Below, one piece after another: positions 17,322 through 25,728 of a stretch of 64,000 bases of DNA. Location of the stretch: positions 1,798,001-1,862,000 of the forward strand of contig CP141202.1 in assembly GCA_035609245.1 (NCBI GenBank). Reading direction: 5' to 3'. Position numbers and translations under genes: made by a program. This DNA is from Bacteroidales bacterium MB20-C3-3 (GTDB lineage: Bacteria; Bacteroidota; Bacteroidia; Bacteroidales; UBA932). Within the stretch, counting starts at the first letter, position 1. Each line of letters starts with the position of its first letter. The notes under the pieces are model-generated. The model saw only the letters and a list, made by a program, of their open reading frames with translations. It was not told the origin of the DNA and ran no database searches.

Positions 17322-18397
17322 TTTGCAAGAATTTTAAAAAGTAGTTCAGGTTCGTTAGTTGTTATATAATCTACGCCCAGATTCATCATAGATCTCAAAT
17401 CATCTTCTGAATTAACTGTCCATACGTTAACTGTCAGACCTCTCTCTTTTGCTTTTTTGACAAGCAGAGGGTCTTTTTTGAACAGACTAATGTTGAAATC
17501 GACACCCCACATTCCGCTTTCACTTATCTCTTCAATGGTTTTATTACTGCCAAGGTATGCTGTTTTTGCCAAAGGGTCAATTTTTAATACCTGCTCAAGT
17601 GATTCGTAACTAAAGCTAATGTAAGAAACCCAGGCCTGTGCTTTAAGGTTGTGAATCAATTTCACAACTTTTTCAGTAAGCTCAAGTGTCCTCTCAAGAC
17701 TCTTACCTGATGGTTTTATTTCAACAACCAACCCTGTTTTATTTTGATCCATTGCTCTCCTTATGTACTGCTCAACAGTAGGGAGATACTCTCCAGCAGA
17801 GAGTTCTATTGATGTAAGTACACTTGCCGGGGTATCCTCCACCATATGACCCTTAATTGATGGGTCATGATTGCAGACAGGCACTCCGTCAGAAGACATC
17901 CAAAGGTCAAATTCACTCCACGAGCATCCAAGAGCTATTGCATTTTCAAGAGCTTTAAGTGAGTTTTGCGGGGCAGCTGACTCTTTCCAGGCGCCTCTGT
18001 GTGCTACAACAATATTGTTAATAAACTCATCTTTTACCAGTTCAAATTCCATTTTCAGAGAGTTCTCTTTATTGCCTCTTTCATTGGCAGTAATTGTAAC
18101 GGAGTATCTGAATGGTCCTCCCTCATATAAAATTTCCCCATTTCTGAGGTAAATTTCACCCTCTCTGTTTATCCTAAAAAGTTTAGCAGTGTCACTTGAT
18201 ATTTTATAAACAATATCGTGACCTGATTTTGTAAACTCTTCAGGGAGATATGTTTTGCCAATAAATGCAGACTTTTTGTTTATTGGAATTCTGTAATTAT
18301 TTAGCGTTGCTAAATTTTGTGACCCTCCTTTGACTGACATAAGAAGTGATAAAATGATAAAAATGGTAGCTGCTAATATGAAAAAAGGGGTCTTCAT
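17318..18397 (-). CDS. exported glycerophosphodiester phosphodiesterase with N-terminal beta domain
   Basis: From ATG 18397 the protein has 359 residues (a TTG at 18427 would add ten that do not improve the signal). A signal or anchor segment is followed by about 100 residues with cadherin-like features (FTKSGHDIVYKISSDTAKLFRINREGEIYL), then a GDPD domain: VVAHRGAWKESAAPQNSL, WSEFDLWMSSDGVPVCNHD, VVEIKP, and TVNVWTVNSEDDL. GDPDs hydrolyse glycerophosphodiesters to glycerol-3-phosphate and an alcohol. It forms an operon with the DUF1460 gene. Confidence 0.85.
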   Translation of the reverse strand: MKTPFFILAATIFIILSLLMSVKGGSQNLATLNNYRIPINKKSAFIGKTYLPEEFTKSGHDIVYKISSDTAKLFRINREGEIYLRNGEILYEGGPFRYSVTITANERGNKENSLKMEFELVKDEFINNIVVAHRGAWKESAAPQNSLKALENAIALGCSWSEFDLWMSSDGVPVCNHDPSIKGHMVEDTPASVLTSIELSAGEYLPTVEQYIRRAMDQNKTGLVVEIKPSGKSLERTLELTEKVVKLIHNLKAQAWVSYISFSYESLEQVLKIDPLAKTAYLGSNKTIEEISESGMWGVDFNISLFKKDPLLVKKAKERGLTVNVWTVNSEDDLRSMMNLGVDYITTNEPELLFKILAK

Positions 18398-18436
18398 TCT
18401 TGATGGGGTTAGTAATAACAACTCCAAATATAGCGA

Positions 18437-20782
18437 TTAGAGATCAAATTTAAACCTGAATCTGACACCCCATTTTGTAATATTTGGATTAGTTGTATAT
18501 GTAAGTCTTCTTATAAGATCAACTCTGAGCACTTTAAAAATATTGCCTATTCCAATACTCATCTCCATATAGGGGCCTCTGTCAAGTGTAAATGTGGATG
18601 GGTTGCCATCTTTGTCTTTCGGGAGAGGCATAAGCCCCCACTGAGTCATAATAGCCGGAGTGTTTAAATTTGGATTGTTATTATCTCCAAGACCACCGTA
18701 GAGGATTTTTAGCGTGACAATCTCTCTTAATCCAAGATGTTTTATAAGTGGAATTTTGTTGAGTATAAAACCATTGAAGTTGTGATCAACGAATAGAGAT
18801 GCATATTTGTCGCTTACAAATTCCAGAAAGTTCATAAGGTTATACCTTGTTGCCTGGTATATATAGGATTGGTTTGCGTTGTGCATCTCCAGCAGAGGAA
18901 AAGGTACCGTCCCCAGTACCAAACCTGTCTCAAGCTGTGCATCGGTGTAACCAATTACCGATGGATAGAATCGTTTACTTGCATTAAAGCGGAGAAGGTG
19001 GTAATTATAGTCCCCTCCAAGTAATTTATTTCCTAATGTGTAGTTAAACTGTAGTATTGGGTGTCTGTTTGGAATGGGAACACGGACAGTTTTTTTCTGA
19101 TAATATTGTTCATTGGGGGCGTATCTGAGATCCACACTGAGCTCTCCAATATCAAGCGATGGAATTGTTCCAAAATCAAGGCCTCCTCCAGGCTTCTGTC
19201 TTGTAAAGTTGTAACCCAGTCTGTATGAGAAATGGTTTTCAAATTCGTGAAAATACTCAGCTCTGATTGTTTTGTTATAGAATAGTTTATCATCAATCCC
19301 TCTGCTTATTGAGAGATATGCGCTCCCTTCGTGAACAAAATAGAGCTCTACGCCGGGGACTTTTGTCTCTTTCTGAATGCTGAATCTTAGGCTTCTAACG
19401 GGAAATTCATAGATGGTTCTGTCAGTAAGGGAGATCGTTGTGCCTAGTTTATATTTGAACTGTTTATCTCCAAATCCATATGAGATATGACCATCAAGAT
19501 TGACCCTTTTGCTGAATTTGGGTGTGGTCACACCTCCAATTCTTGCCCTGGATCCCTCTGTAGGGTTGTAACTGTAAAATGTACTTACAGGACCCAGTTC
19601 AAACTTGCCAAAGTCGTGGTAACTTGCTACAACAATCCTCATTAGGTTCACAAACCTGCGGAATGTCGGCATATTGTTGAGAGAGTCAGATGTTTCGTAA
19701 ATGCCTCTCTCTGATTTTGAGAGCTCCTGATGTCTGTTTCTCTCCCAGAAGTCGTCCCCTCTGGAGAATACAGAATCTGCTCTGGCATTTTGCTTTACAA
19801 AATTTAGCGGGGGTATTGGTTCGTTAAAAATATGATCTCTGTATGAAACGGATCGCTGCCCAAAAAATCCCAGACCTTTTTTGCTATATCCAAGGTCTAT
19901 TGCTGTCTCGTTTTTTTCAAGAATCCATCCCCCCCGGTCTGATCGGCGAAACTCCTGAACAATTCGGCTCTCTTTTATCCAGTTGAGATTGATGTTTTTG
20001 TTAACCTCAATCTCGGCTCTCTTTACTGCATATGTCCCGTCCATTGTGATATAAAGATAGCCCTGAAAGAGAAGATCGGCCTTGTTCCTTGGGGTGAAAT
20101 ATAGTCTTGTACACCTCTCTCCTCCGCTGATAAGCGTATCGGTTATATAGTATCTGTAGAAAGTTGGTGCAACAGATGAAATGGGGCTTATAAACTTATT
20201 GGTTAGGAACTGGATATTGTTCTGATATATATCAACCTCTTCATACAGATAGTTTAACCACTCTCCAATCCCCTGATCGTCCATATGCTCCTCAAATGTT
20301 ACCATCCTCTCACCCCGGATGGTTTCATTTGCATTCCCTGTCTCTCCGTCATATGCATAGTCAGAGAGCCTCTCCCTTATATACATAGGCAGAACGGCTC
20401 TCCCGGGACTTCTTGTTGTATCGAGATTGTCAAATACAAATTTGAACTTATTCAGGAGCTTCATTGACTGCAATCTCTCACCCAGATTTGTGAAAGAGAA
20501 TACAATCTTTTCGTACTTCTGGTATCTTAATGAACTGAAGTTTGTGCTTCTGTTTTTATCCCTGTAGGCTAGTACACTGTCAATAAGTTCTACTGCAGGG
20601 TTCCCCCTGTTTCTGTACCTGATTTTTCCTCCTCTGACAACCAGTTCGTCTATCTCAATTGTCCTTATATTCTCCTTTTCCGCTGATGATTTTCTCTGCT
20701 GACCATCTGTTCTGAAGGGCAAGAGCATTGATGCAACGGTAAGAATAGCTACAAGGATAGTTATGTTGCCCTTTATTTCCAT
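18437..20782 (-). CDS. DUF5686 outer-membrane protein lacking the CarboxypepD_reg domain
   Basis: From ATG 20782 the protein has 781 residues (the TTG at 20800 is less likely). After a signal peptide it begins directly with the DUF5686 entry region (ELVVRGGKIRYRNRGNPAVEL), without the usual CarboxypepD_reg-like domain. It continues with LYFTPRNKADLLFQGYLYI, and the second half is rich in alternating aromatic beta strands ending in KWGVRFRFKFDL, as expected for an outer-membrane barrel. Function unknown. It may be in the same transcript as GDPD, 39 bp downstream. Confidence 0.8.
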   Translation of the reverse strand: MEIKGNITILVAILTVASMLLPFRTDGQQRKSSAEKENIRTIEIDELVVRGGKIRYRNRGNPAVELIDSVLAYRDKNRSTNFSSLRYQKYEKIVFSFTNLGERLQSMKLLNKFKFVFDNLDTTRSPGRAVLPMYIRERLSDYAYDGETGNANETIRGERMVTFEEHMDDQGIGEWLNYLYEEVDIYQNNIQFLTNKFISPISSVAPTFYRYYITDTLISGGERCTRLYFTPRNKADLLFQGYLYITMDGTYAVKRAEIEVNKNINLNWIKESRIVQEFRRSDRGGWILEKNETAIDLGYSKKGLGFFGQRSVSYRDHIFNEPIPPLNFVKQNARADSVFSRGDDFWERNRHQELSKSERGIYETSDSLNNMPTFRRFVNLMRIVVASYHDFGKFELGPVSTFYSYNPTEGSRARIGGVTTPKFSKRVNLDGHISYGFGDKQFKYKLGTTISLTDRTIYEFPVRSLRFSIQKETKVPGVELYFVHEGSAYLSISRGIDDKLFYNKTIRAEYFHEFENHFSYRLGYNFTRQKPGGGLDFGTIPSLDIGELSVDLRYAPNEQYYQKKTVRVPIPNRHPILQFNYTLGNKLLGGDYNYHLLRFNASKRFYPSVIGYTDAQLETGLVLGTVPFPLLEMHNANQSYIYQATRYNLMNFLEFVSDKYASLFVDHNFNGFILNKIPLIKHLGLREIVTLKILYGGLGDNNNPNLNTPAIMTQWGLMPLPKDKDGNPSTFTLDRGPYMEMSIGIGNIFKVLRVDLIRRLTYTTNPNITKWGVRFRFKFDL

Positions 20783-20817
20783 CAAAACAAAGATAATCAA
20801 ATCATATCAAAATGGAA

Positions 20818-21750
20818 TCACACTTTTTTTAAATCATTTATATATGCTGATGCTGAGAGTGCAGCCACTGTCCCGTCACCTACTGCTGTTGTTACCTGTC
20901 TGAATCTTTTTGTTATGCTGTCTCCTGCTCCAAATACCCCCTCAACACTTGTTGACATATCCGGTTTAACAACAATCTCTCCCCACTGGTTAAGATCAAC
21001 CTTTCCTTTGAGAGACTCTGTGTTTGGAACATATCCGATAAACACAAAAGTGCCATCTGTTTTAAAATTGTATATCTCTTCTGTTTTCAGGTTCCTGATG
21101 TCTACGCTTTCAAGTTTTTCATCACCGTGAAAAGCGGCAATTGTTGACTCCATAATAAAGTGAATCTTAGGGTTCTTTTTTGCTTCGTCAACATAGTGCT
21201 GTAGTGCCTGAAAATGGTCAAACTGGTGTACGATAGTTACTTTAGAAGCGTATTTAGTTAGAGAAACTGCCTCTTCAAGTGCTGAGTTTCCTCCTCCTAC
21301 TACTACAATCTCTTTGTCTGTAAAGAAATCACCATCACAGGTTGCGCAGTAGGATATCCCTCTTCCTTTAAGTTGTTCCTCTCCCGGAACACCTATTGTT
21401 CTTGATCTTCCACCGGTTGTAACTATCAATGCATCTGAAGTGTATTTTGTTCCATCAGATAACATTACAGATTTTTCTCTCCCATGTGGATTTATATCTT
21501 TTACTATAATGTTTGATTTTATATCACAGCCAAAGCTTTGAGCCTGTTTTTTCATTATCATAGCCAGCTGATATCCGCTTATGCTTTCCACACCTGGATA
21601 GTTGGCTATTTCGTGGGTAAGAACCATCTGCCCTCCAACGGTCCCCTCGTTCAAAATCAGAGTTTTTACCCGGGCTCGTGAAAGGTAGATCCCTGCAGTA
21701 AGTCCTGCAGGGCCTGCCCCAATTATAATTGCGTCGTAATGATTGCTCAT
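20818..21750 (-). CDS. trxB: thioredoxin reductase
   Basis: This flavoprotein transfers electrons from NADPH to thioredoxin. From ATG 21750 it has 310 residues. The FAD motif is GAGPAG at 11-16, the redox-active disulfide is CATC at 135-138 in SYCATCDGDFF, and the NADPH motif is VVGGGNSALEEA near 149-160. The C-terminal FAD motif is GVFGAGDS. A TTG at 21795 would extend into the upstream gene and is unlikely. The preceding gene, a thioredoxin-like protein 13 bp upstream, is its probable partner. Confidence 0.95.
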   Translation of the reverse strand: MSNHYDAIIIGAGPAGLTAGIYLSRARVKTLILNEGTVGGQMVLTHEIANYPGVESISGYQLAMIMKKQAQSFGCDIKSNIIVKDINPHGREKSVMLSDGTKYTSDALIVTTGGRSRTIGVPGEEQLKGRGISYCATCDGDFFTDKEIVVVGGGNSALEEAVSLTKYASKVTIVHQFDHFQALQHYVDEAKKNPKIHFIMESTIAAFHGDEKLESVDIRNLKTEEIYNFKTDGTFVFIGYVPNTESLKGKVDLNQWGEIVVKPDMSTSVEGVFGAGDSITKRFRQVTTAVGDGTVAALSASAYINDLKKV

Positions 21751-21763
21751 GGTATGGTGCCAA

Positions 21764-22117
21764 TTATTTTTTTGGTGATCCAAACTCTTTGTCAAGAATT
21801 GTAGTCACCTGTTCTCTTGTTTGTATACTTGAGGTTGCTTTAACCACCCTGCCGTTTTTGTAATAGATAGTAAATGGAATTCCCATAAATCCTCTTACCT
21901 CAGGGAGATTGCGTATTACATGTGACTCAGGGTTGTCAAACTCCATATCAAAGAATTTTACATGGGTATACTCAGACTCAAGCTCCTCTGCTATTCCATA
22001 AACAGGTATACACATAGGTCCCATTCTGCCGCAAATTACCATTACATTTTCATTTTCGCTGAGAATCTTCGCATGCTGTGACGCTGATTCAATGTGTTTA
22101 AGATTTGTATAAAGCAT
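21764..22117 (-). CDS. thioredoxin-fold protein with CX6C motif, adjacent to TrxB
   Basis: From ATG 22117 the protein has 117 residues; the longer frame from 22231 is not supported because a promoter box lies inside it. The fold is recognisable from VKFFDMEFD, the cis-proline region FMGIPFTIYYKNGRVV and a C-terminal helix. The usual WCGPC is replaced by CGRMGPMC, with six residues between the cysteines. No signal peptide. The adjacent trxB gene suggests it is a redox partner, although the active site is unusual. Confidence 0.75.
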   Translation of the reverse strand: MLYTNLKHIESASQHAKILSENENVMVICGRMGPMCIPVYGIAEELESEYTHVKFFDMEFDNPESHVIRNLPEVRGFMGIPFTIYYKNGRVVKATSSIQTREQVTTILDKEFGSPKK

Positions 22118-22154
22118 AATTTTTATCGTTTTTTTGTTGTTTGTAAATCTTTTG

Positions 22155-22162
22155 CAAAGATA
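22155..22162 (-). promoter_or_regulatory. -7 box TATCTTTG for the thioredoxin-like/trxB operon
   Basis: Minus-strand exact TAnnTTTG match with a near-consensus CTTG 20 nt upstream, a good -33/-7 arrangement. It lies 37 nt before ATG 22117 and argues for that start. Confidence 0.5.
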
Positions 22163-22250
22163 CTCCGGTGTGAAATGCGGGGCAAGAATCTTGAATTGGT
22201 GTTGAACAAGCTCTGAGTTGATTGTGGACAACTTTTTAACTGAAATGGAT

Positions 22251-22258
22251 TACTTTTG
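22251..22258 (+). promoter_or_regulatory. -7 box TACTTTTG immediately before a crp/fnr gene
   Basis: Exact TAnnTTTG match ending 4 nt before ATG 22263. If used, transcription would start at about the first codon, giving a leaderless mRNA. Confidence 0.45.
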
Positions 22259-22262
22259 TATT

Positions 22263-22958
22263 ATGAAAACTATAAAAGAGAGTGATAAGGAGTATATCTG
22301 TAATATACAGGCTCCTTGTTTTCAATCGCTTGATCACATGGAGCTTGAAATGGTGAAATCAAGCAGAACACAAGTGCTATTCAAGCGGGGAGATACTGTT
22401 GCAAAACAGGGTGCCTTTGCCTCTTATATTCTATTTATTGTAAATGGTTTATGCCGACAATACATAGAGGGTCCCGGGGATAAAAGCCATAACCTCAGGA
22501 TTGTGCAACCCGGAGAGTTCATTGGGCTCTCAGCAATTTTTAATAAAAATATCTATGGTTATTCGGTCGCAGCAATTACTGACTGCCACGCTTTTTTAGT
22601 TGAAAAAGAGACAATTGCTTCTGTCATTGAGAAAAACGGGAGATTTGGCATGAGCTTGATTAAGAGATATTGTGAGCAAAACTCAGACCTCTTCTCTTCC
22701 ATGTCCAGCCTGTTATATAAGCAGATGAACGGCAGAATGGCTGAAACCATCCTTTATCTTGATTCTTTAAGGGGGTCTCATCCGGATATTTTTCAGCTTC
22801 TTTCAAGAAGGGATTTAGCCGAGTTTGCCGCAGTCTCTGTTGAGAGTGCTGTTAAGCTGTTAAAGAGTTTTGAGAGAGATGGCATAATAGAACTCAGCGA
22901 GAAGGAGATAATAATAAAAGAGAAAAACTCTTTGGCTCAGCTTAGTCTGAAAGGCTAA
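22263..22958 (+). CDS. Crp/Fnr family transcriptional regulator
   Basis: From ATG 22263 the product has 231 residues; a TTG at 22218 would place the promoter box inside the gene. The effector domain is seen in TQVLFKRGDTVAKQGAFASYILFIVNG and the winged helix in LSRRDLAEFAAVSVESAVKLLKSFERDG. Three cysteines are near the N-terminus and middle (YICNIQAPCF, LCRQY), but the spacing does not clearly match an Fnr Fe-S ligand set. It shares a divergent region with the thioredoxin-like/trxB operon, which is a reasonable candidate target. Confidence 0.85.
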   Translation: MKTIKESDKEYICNIQAPCFQSLDHMELEMVKSSRTQVLFKRGDTVAKQGAFASYILFIVNGLCRQYIEGPGDKSHNLRIVQPGEFIGLSAIFNKNIYGYSVAAITDCHAFLVEKETIASVIEKNGRFGMSLIKRYCEQNSDLFSSMSSLLYKQMNGRMAETILYLDSLRGSHPDIFQLLSRRDLAEFAAVSVESAVKLLKSFERDGIIELSEKEIIIKEKNSLAQLSLKG

Positions 22959-23590
22959 GGGAATAATCTTGTGATTTTCCAGTTGTCACCATCTTTAGTG
23001 TAGCTGAATCTGTCGTGTGTTCTGCTTGTTGCTCCTTGCCAGAATTCATAGTAGAGAGGATTCAGGATATATCCTCCCCAATATGGAGGTCTCTCTGTAC
23101 TCCCCTCTGCAGCAAGAGTCTGCACTCTTTGATCAAAAGCCTCCTTATCATCAAGAGGTCTGCTCTGTTTTGAAAGGATGGCAGATGCCCGGCTCTCTGC
23201 TGGTCTGCTGCTGAAATACTCATCGGACTCAGCAGAGAGTATTCGGCTTACCTGACCCTCAATTCTTATCTGTCTCATACTGCCCGGCCAGTAAAAGAGT
23301 AATGCTGCTTTTGGATTTCTCTCCATATCATCTCCCTTTTTGCTTTCATAATTTGTGAAAAATACATAGCCTTCAGGTGAGTATTTTTTCAGAAGTACTA
23401 CCCGGGAGGATGGAGCCCCATCATCTCCGCAAGTTGATAAAATCATAGCGTTGACTTCGTATTTCTCACTCTCCCTTGCCTCATCAAACCACTTTTCAAA
23501 TTGACTCAATGGATGAGGAGAGAGTAAACTCTCTTTCAGAGGCGAGGGTGAGTAATCTTTCCTCATATGGTATAATCTCTTTTCTTTCAT
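22955..23590 (-). CDS. pdxH: pyridoxamine 5'-phosphate oxidase
   Basis: PdxH oxidises pyridoxine or pyridoxamine phosphate to pyridoxal phosphate using FMN and oxygen. The 211 residues fit the family length. Landmarks are SSRVVLLKKY, VFFTNYESKKG (FMN contact), RIEGQVSRI, and the C-terminal signature EFWQGATSRTHDRFSY with the conserved arginine and histidine. It requires O2, so the host meets oxygen at least at times. A second ATG lies eight codons inside. Its stop overlaps that of the convergent Crp/Fnr gene by 4 bp. Confidence 0.95.
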   Translation of the reverse strand: MKEKRLYHMRKDYSPSPLKESLLSPHPLSQFEKWFDEARESEKYEVNAMILSTCGDDGAPSSRVVLLKKYSPEGYVFFTNYESKKGDDMERNPKAALLFYWPGSMRQIRIEGQVSRILSAESDEYFSSRPAESRASAILSKQSRPLDDKEAFDQRVQTLAAEGSTERPPYWGGYILNPLYYEFWQGATSRTHDRFSYTKDGDNWKITRLFP

Positions 23591-23628
23591 AGCACTTTTT
23601 ATTGTCTATATTATTAACAAATAATTGG

Positions 23629-23636
23629 TACTTTTG
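23629..23636 (+). promoter_or_regulatory. -7 box TACTTTTG before the bacteriohemerythrin gene
   Basis: Exact TAnnTTTG match ending 20 nt before the ATG; an ATTG lies 24 nt upstream, slightly far for a -33 box. Confidence 0.4.
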
Positions 23637-23656
23637 ATGAATATAAAGTATTAATT

Positions 23657-24067
23657 ATGTCTAATTGTAAAACAATAGTCTGGAGCGAGGAGCTTACTGT
23701 GAATGAAGGAAGGATTGATAACCAGCATAAGGAAATTTTTGAAATAATAAATAGCTTTGTATTTGAAAATGAGATAAATTCCGGGGTTGCAAAACTGGCA
23801 GAGCTTCTTTCTAAACTTACAGATTATAGTTTAGTGCATTTCAAAGAAGAGGAGCACTATATGAAGGTTAACAAATTTCCTCATATTGCTGAACACCGGG
23901 CGTTGCACAAGTATTACATCAAGAAAGTCGCCCTCTTTAATCTTAATTACTCAAACATTATCCCAACAAATTCGGATGAAGTATGCAAATTCTTGATTAA
24001 ATGGTGGACTAAACACATTCTTGAACAGGACTTTAAGTACAAACTTCATATTGATCAAATACGATGA
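23657..24067 (+). CDS. bacteriohemerythrin
   Basis: This 136-residue protein binds O2 at a di-iron site. All seven ligands are present at canonical spacing: His24 (NQHKEIF), His61 and Glu65 (HFKEEE), His80 and His84 (HRALH), His120 and Asp125 (HILEQD). No signal peptide or fused domain, so a soluble O2 carrier, store or sensor. It overlaps the next gene by ATGA. Confidence 0.92.
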   Translation: MSNCKTIVWSEELTVNEGRIDNQHKEIFEIINSFVFENEINSGVAKLAELLSKLTDYSLVHFKEEEHYMKVNKFPHIAEHRALHKYYIKKVALFNLNYSNIIPTNSDEVCKFLIKWWTKHILEQDFKYKLHIDQIR

Positions 24068-24687
24068 AAACAGAAAAGCCAATTCATATTGTCTATTTTT
24101 CTGACCCGGTTTGCTCATATTGCTGGGGTAGTGAGCCGATTATAAGCCGATTAAAAAGGGAGAGAGGAGATATGTTTGATATTGAATATCGAATGGGTGG
24201 CCTGATGCCGGATTGGAGTATGTTTTCCGGACATCCGGATGGTCCTGCTGTTGTTGGTAAGCACTGGCCGGAGGCCTCAGAGAGAATTGGTTTCAGAATT
24301 GATGGAAGTGTATGGGAGACTGATCCGCCCGCATCATCATATCCTCCCTCTATTGCCTTTAAAGCGGCATCGCTTCAGGGAGAGGCTAAAGGGCTGGGAT
24401 TCTACTTTATAATGAGGGAACTTTTGTTCCATAAAAGAGTTAATATTGCAAAAAGAGAGAATCTGCTCAGGGCCGCAGAGGAATCGGGATTAAATATCCA
24501 GGTATTTCTAAGGGATCTTGATGGTCAGGGAAGGGAGCTTTTTGAGGCAGATCTTAAGTTTGCAGCTGACCTTAATGTGGATCTTTTTCCAACATACATA
24601 ATGAGCTCTCTGTCCGGTAAGAGGGCGAGACTTGCCGGATTTATTTCTTACGACAAACTATCCGCTACAATTGATGAAATTCTTTAG
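24064..24687 (+). CDS. DsbA-family thiol oxidoreductase, cytoplasmic
   Basis: The 207-residue protein has the DsbA/FrnE layout with a CSYC active site at 18-21 (FSDPVCSYCWGSEP), a helical insertion, and a cis-Pro region in LFPTYIMS. No signal peptide, so it is cytoplasmic, like FrnE or SpxH/YjbH relatives. Coupled by ATGA to bacteriohemerythrin, it probably works in redox or oxygen-stress response. The substrate is unknown. Confidence 0.82.
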   Translation: MKTEKPIHIVYFSDPVCSYCWGSEPIISRLKRERGDMFDIEYRMGGLMPDWSMFSGHPDGPAVVGKHWPEASERIGFRIDGSVWETDPPASSYPPSIAFKAASLQGEAKGLGFYFIMRELLFHKRVNIAKRENLLRAAEESGLNIQVFLRDLDGQGRELFEADLKFAADLNVDLFPTYIMSSLSGKRARLAGFISYDKLSATIDEIL

Positions 24688-24742
24688 ATATCTGTTTTTT
24701 ATTTAATTAAAAACAGGTATATTAGCACACAAATCAGATGTT

Positions 24743-25687
24743 ATGATTAAGTTCCGATTCGAATACGGAATGATTCTGATCTATTTGCTGCTTGGAAGTG
24801 GATGGATTCTTTTTTCTGATGAGCTTACCGAGTTACTCGCTCCTAATCCTGAAGTAGCAGCACATTTCCAAACATACAAAGGTCTTTTTTATGTTTTTGT
24901 AACAGCGCTGCTCTTTTATGGATTCCTTAGGAAGCACCTGCAAAAACTAAGAAAAGCAGAAGAAAAAGCACTTGAGAGTGATAGATTAAAATCCGGGTTT
25001 CTGGCAAATGTAAGCCACGAGATCAGAACTCCTATGAATGGAGTTATGGGATTTGCTGAACTACTTAAAGATGAGTCGCTTACTAATGAGCAAAGATTGG
25101 AATACATATCTGTCATTGAGAGGAGTGGAGAGCGGATGCTTGACCTTATAAACGATATTGTCAATATTTCTATGATTGATACAGGGCAGGTTAGACTACA
25201 TTTAAGCAATGTTGATACTTCTGAACTTGTCACCTCTCTTGCCGCTCTCTTTGAGCCGGCTGCTATTGAAAAGGGGGTAAGTCTCAAATTTTCACCATGC
25301 AGTGGAGATGGAATGGTTGGTAATTTGCTGTTAGACAGAGAAAAGGTAATTTGTGTATTATCAATACTTATTAAAAATGCTTTAAAGTATACAAGCAAGG
25401 GAAGTATTGAGGTTAGTTGCAGAAGAGAGGCAGATATTGTCAGGTTTACTGTTAAAGATACCGGAATTGGCATTCCGGAAGGTCAGCTGGAGGCAATTTT
25501 TAAAAGATTTGTTCAGGTAAACATGTCTTATACCAAAACTTATGATGGGGCAGGTCTGGGACTTGCAATTGCGAAGTCTTTCGTCGAAATTATGGGTGGT
25601 AAAATATGGGCAGAATCTTATCAGGGTAGCGGATCAATTTTTAACTTTACGATTCCGTACAAAACCTCTAAAGATTTAATTAAATAA
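24743..25687 (+). CDS. compact membrane histidine kinase
   Basis: Two N-terminal transmembrane helices (about 7-25 and 45-62) with a short extracytoplasmic loop are followed by the HisKA domain with the phospho-acceptor His in NVSHEIRTPMN (about 93) and an HATPase domain: N box KNALKYT, G1 DTGIGIPE, G2 GAGLGLAIAK. There is no PAS or receiver domain, and no response regulator gene nearby. The 314-residue size and tiny sensor region resemble orphan kinases. It lies 55 bp after the DsbA-like gene, so co-transcription is possible. Confidence 0.88.
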   Translation: MIKFRFEYGMILIYLLLGSGWILFSDELTELLAPNPEVAAHFQTYKGLFYVFVTALLFYGFLRKHLQKLRKAEEKALESDRLKSGFLANVSHEIRTPMNGVMGFAELLKDESLTNEQRLEYISVIERSGERMLDLINDIVNISMIDTGQVRLHLSNVDTSELVTSLAALFEPAAIEKGVSLKFSPCSGDGMVGNLLLDREKVICVLSILIKNALKYTSKGSIEVSCRREADIVRFTVKDTGIGIPEGQLEAIFKRFVQVNMSYTKTYDGAGLGLAIAKSFVEIMGGKIWAESYQGSGSIFNFTIPYKTSKDLIK

Positions 25688-25728
25688 TGCTTTCAAATTT
25701 TTTACCCATTGTATAATAACCCTTTACT

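Noticed and set aside
24692-24716. Terminator after the DsbA-like gene (CTGTTTTT/AAAAACAG)
   Set aside because: A+T-rich 8-bp stem with a 9-nt loop and no U-run behind it; too weak to call.
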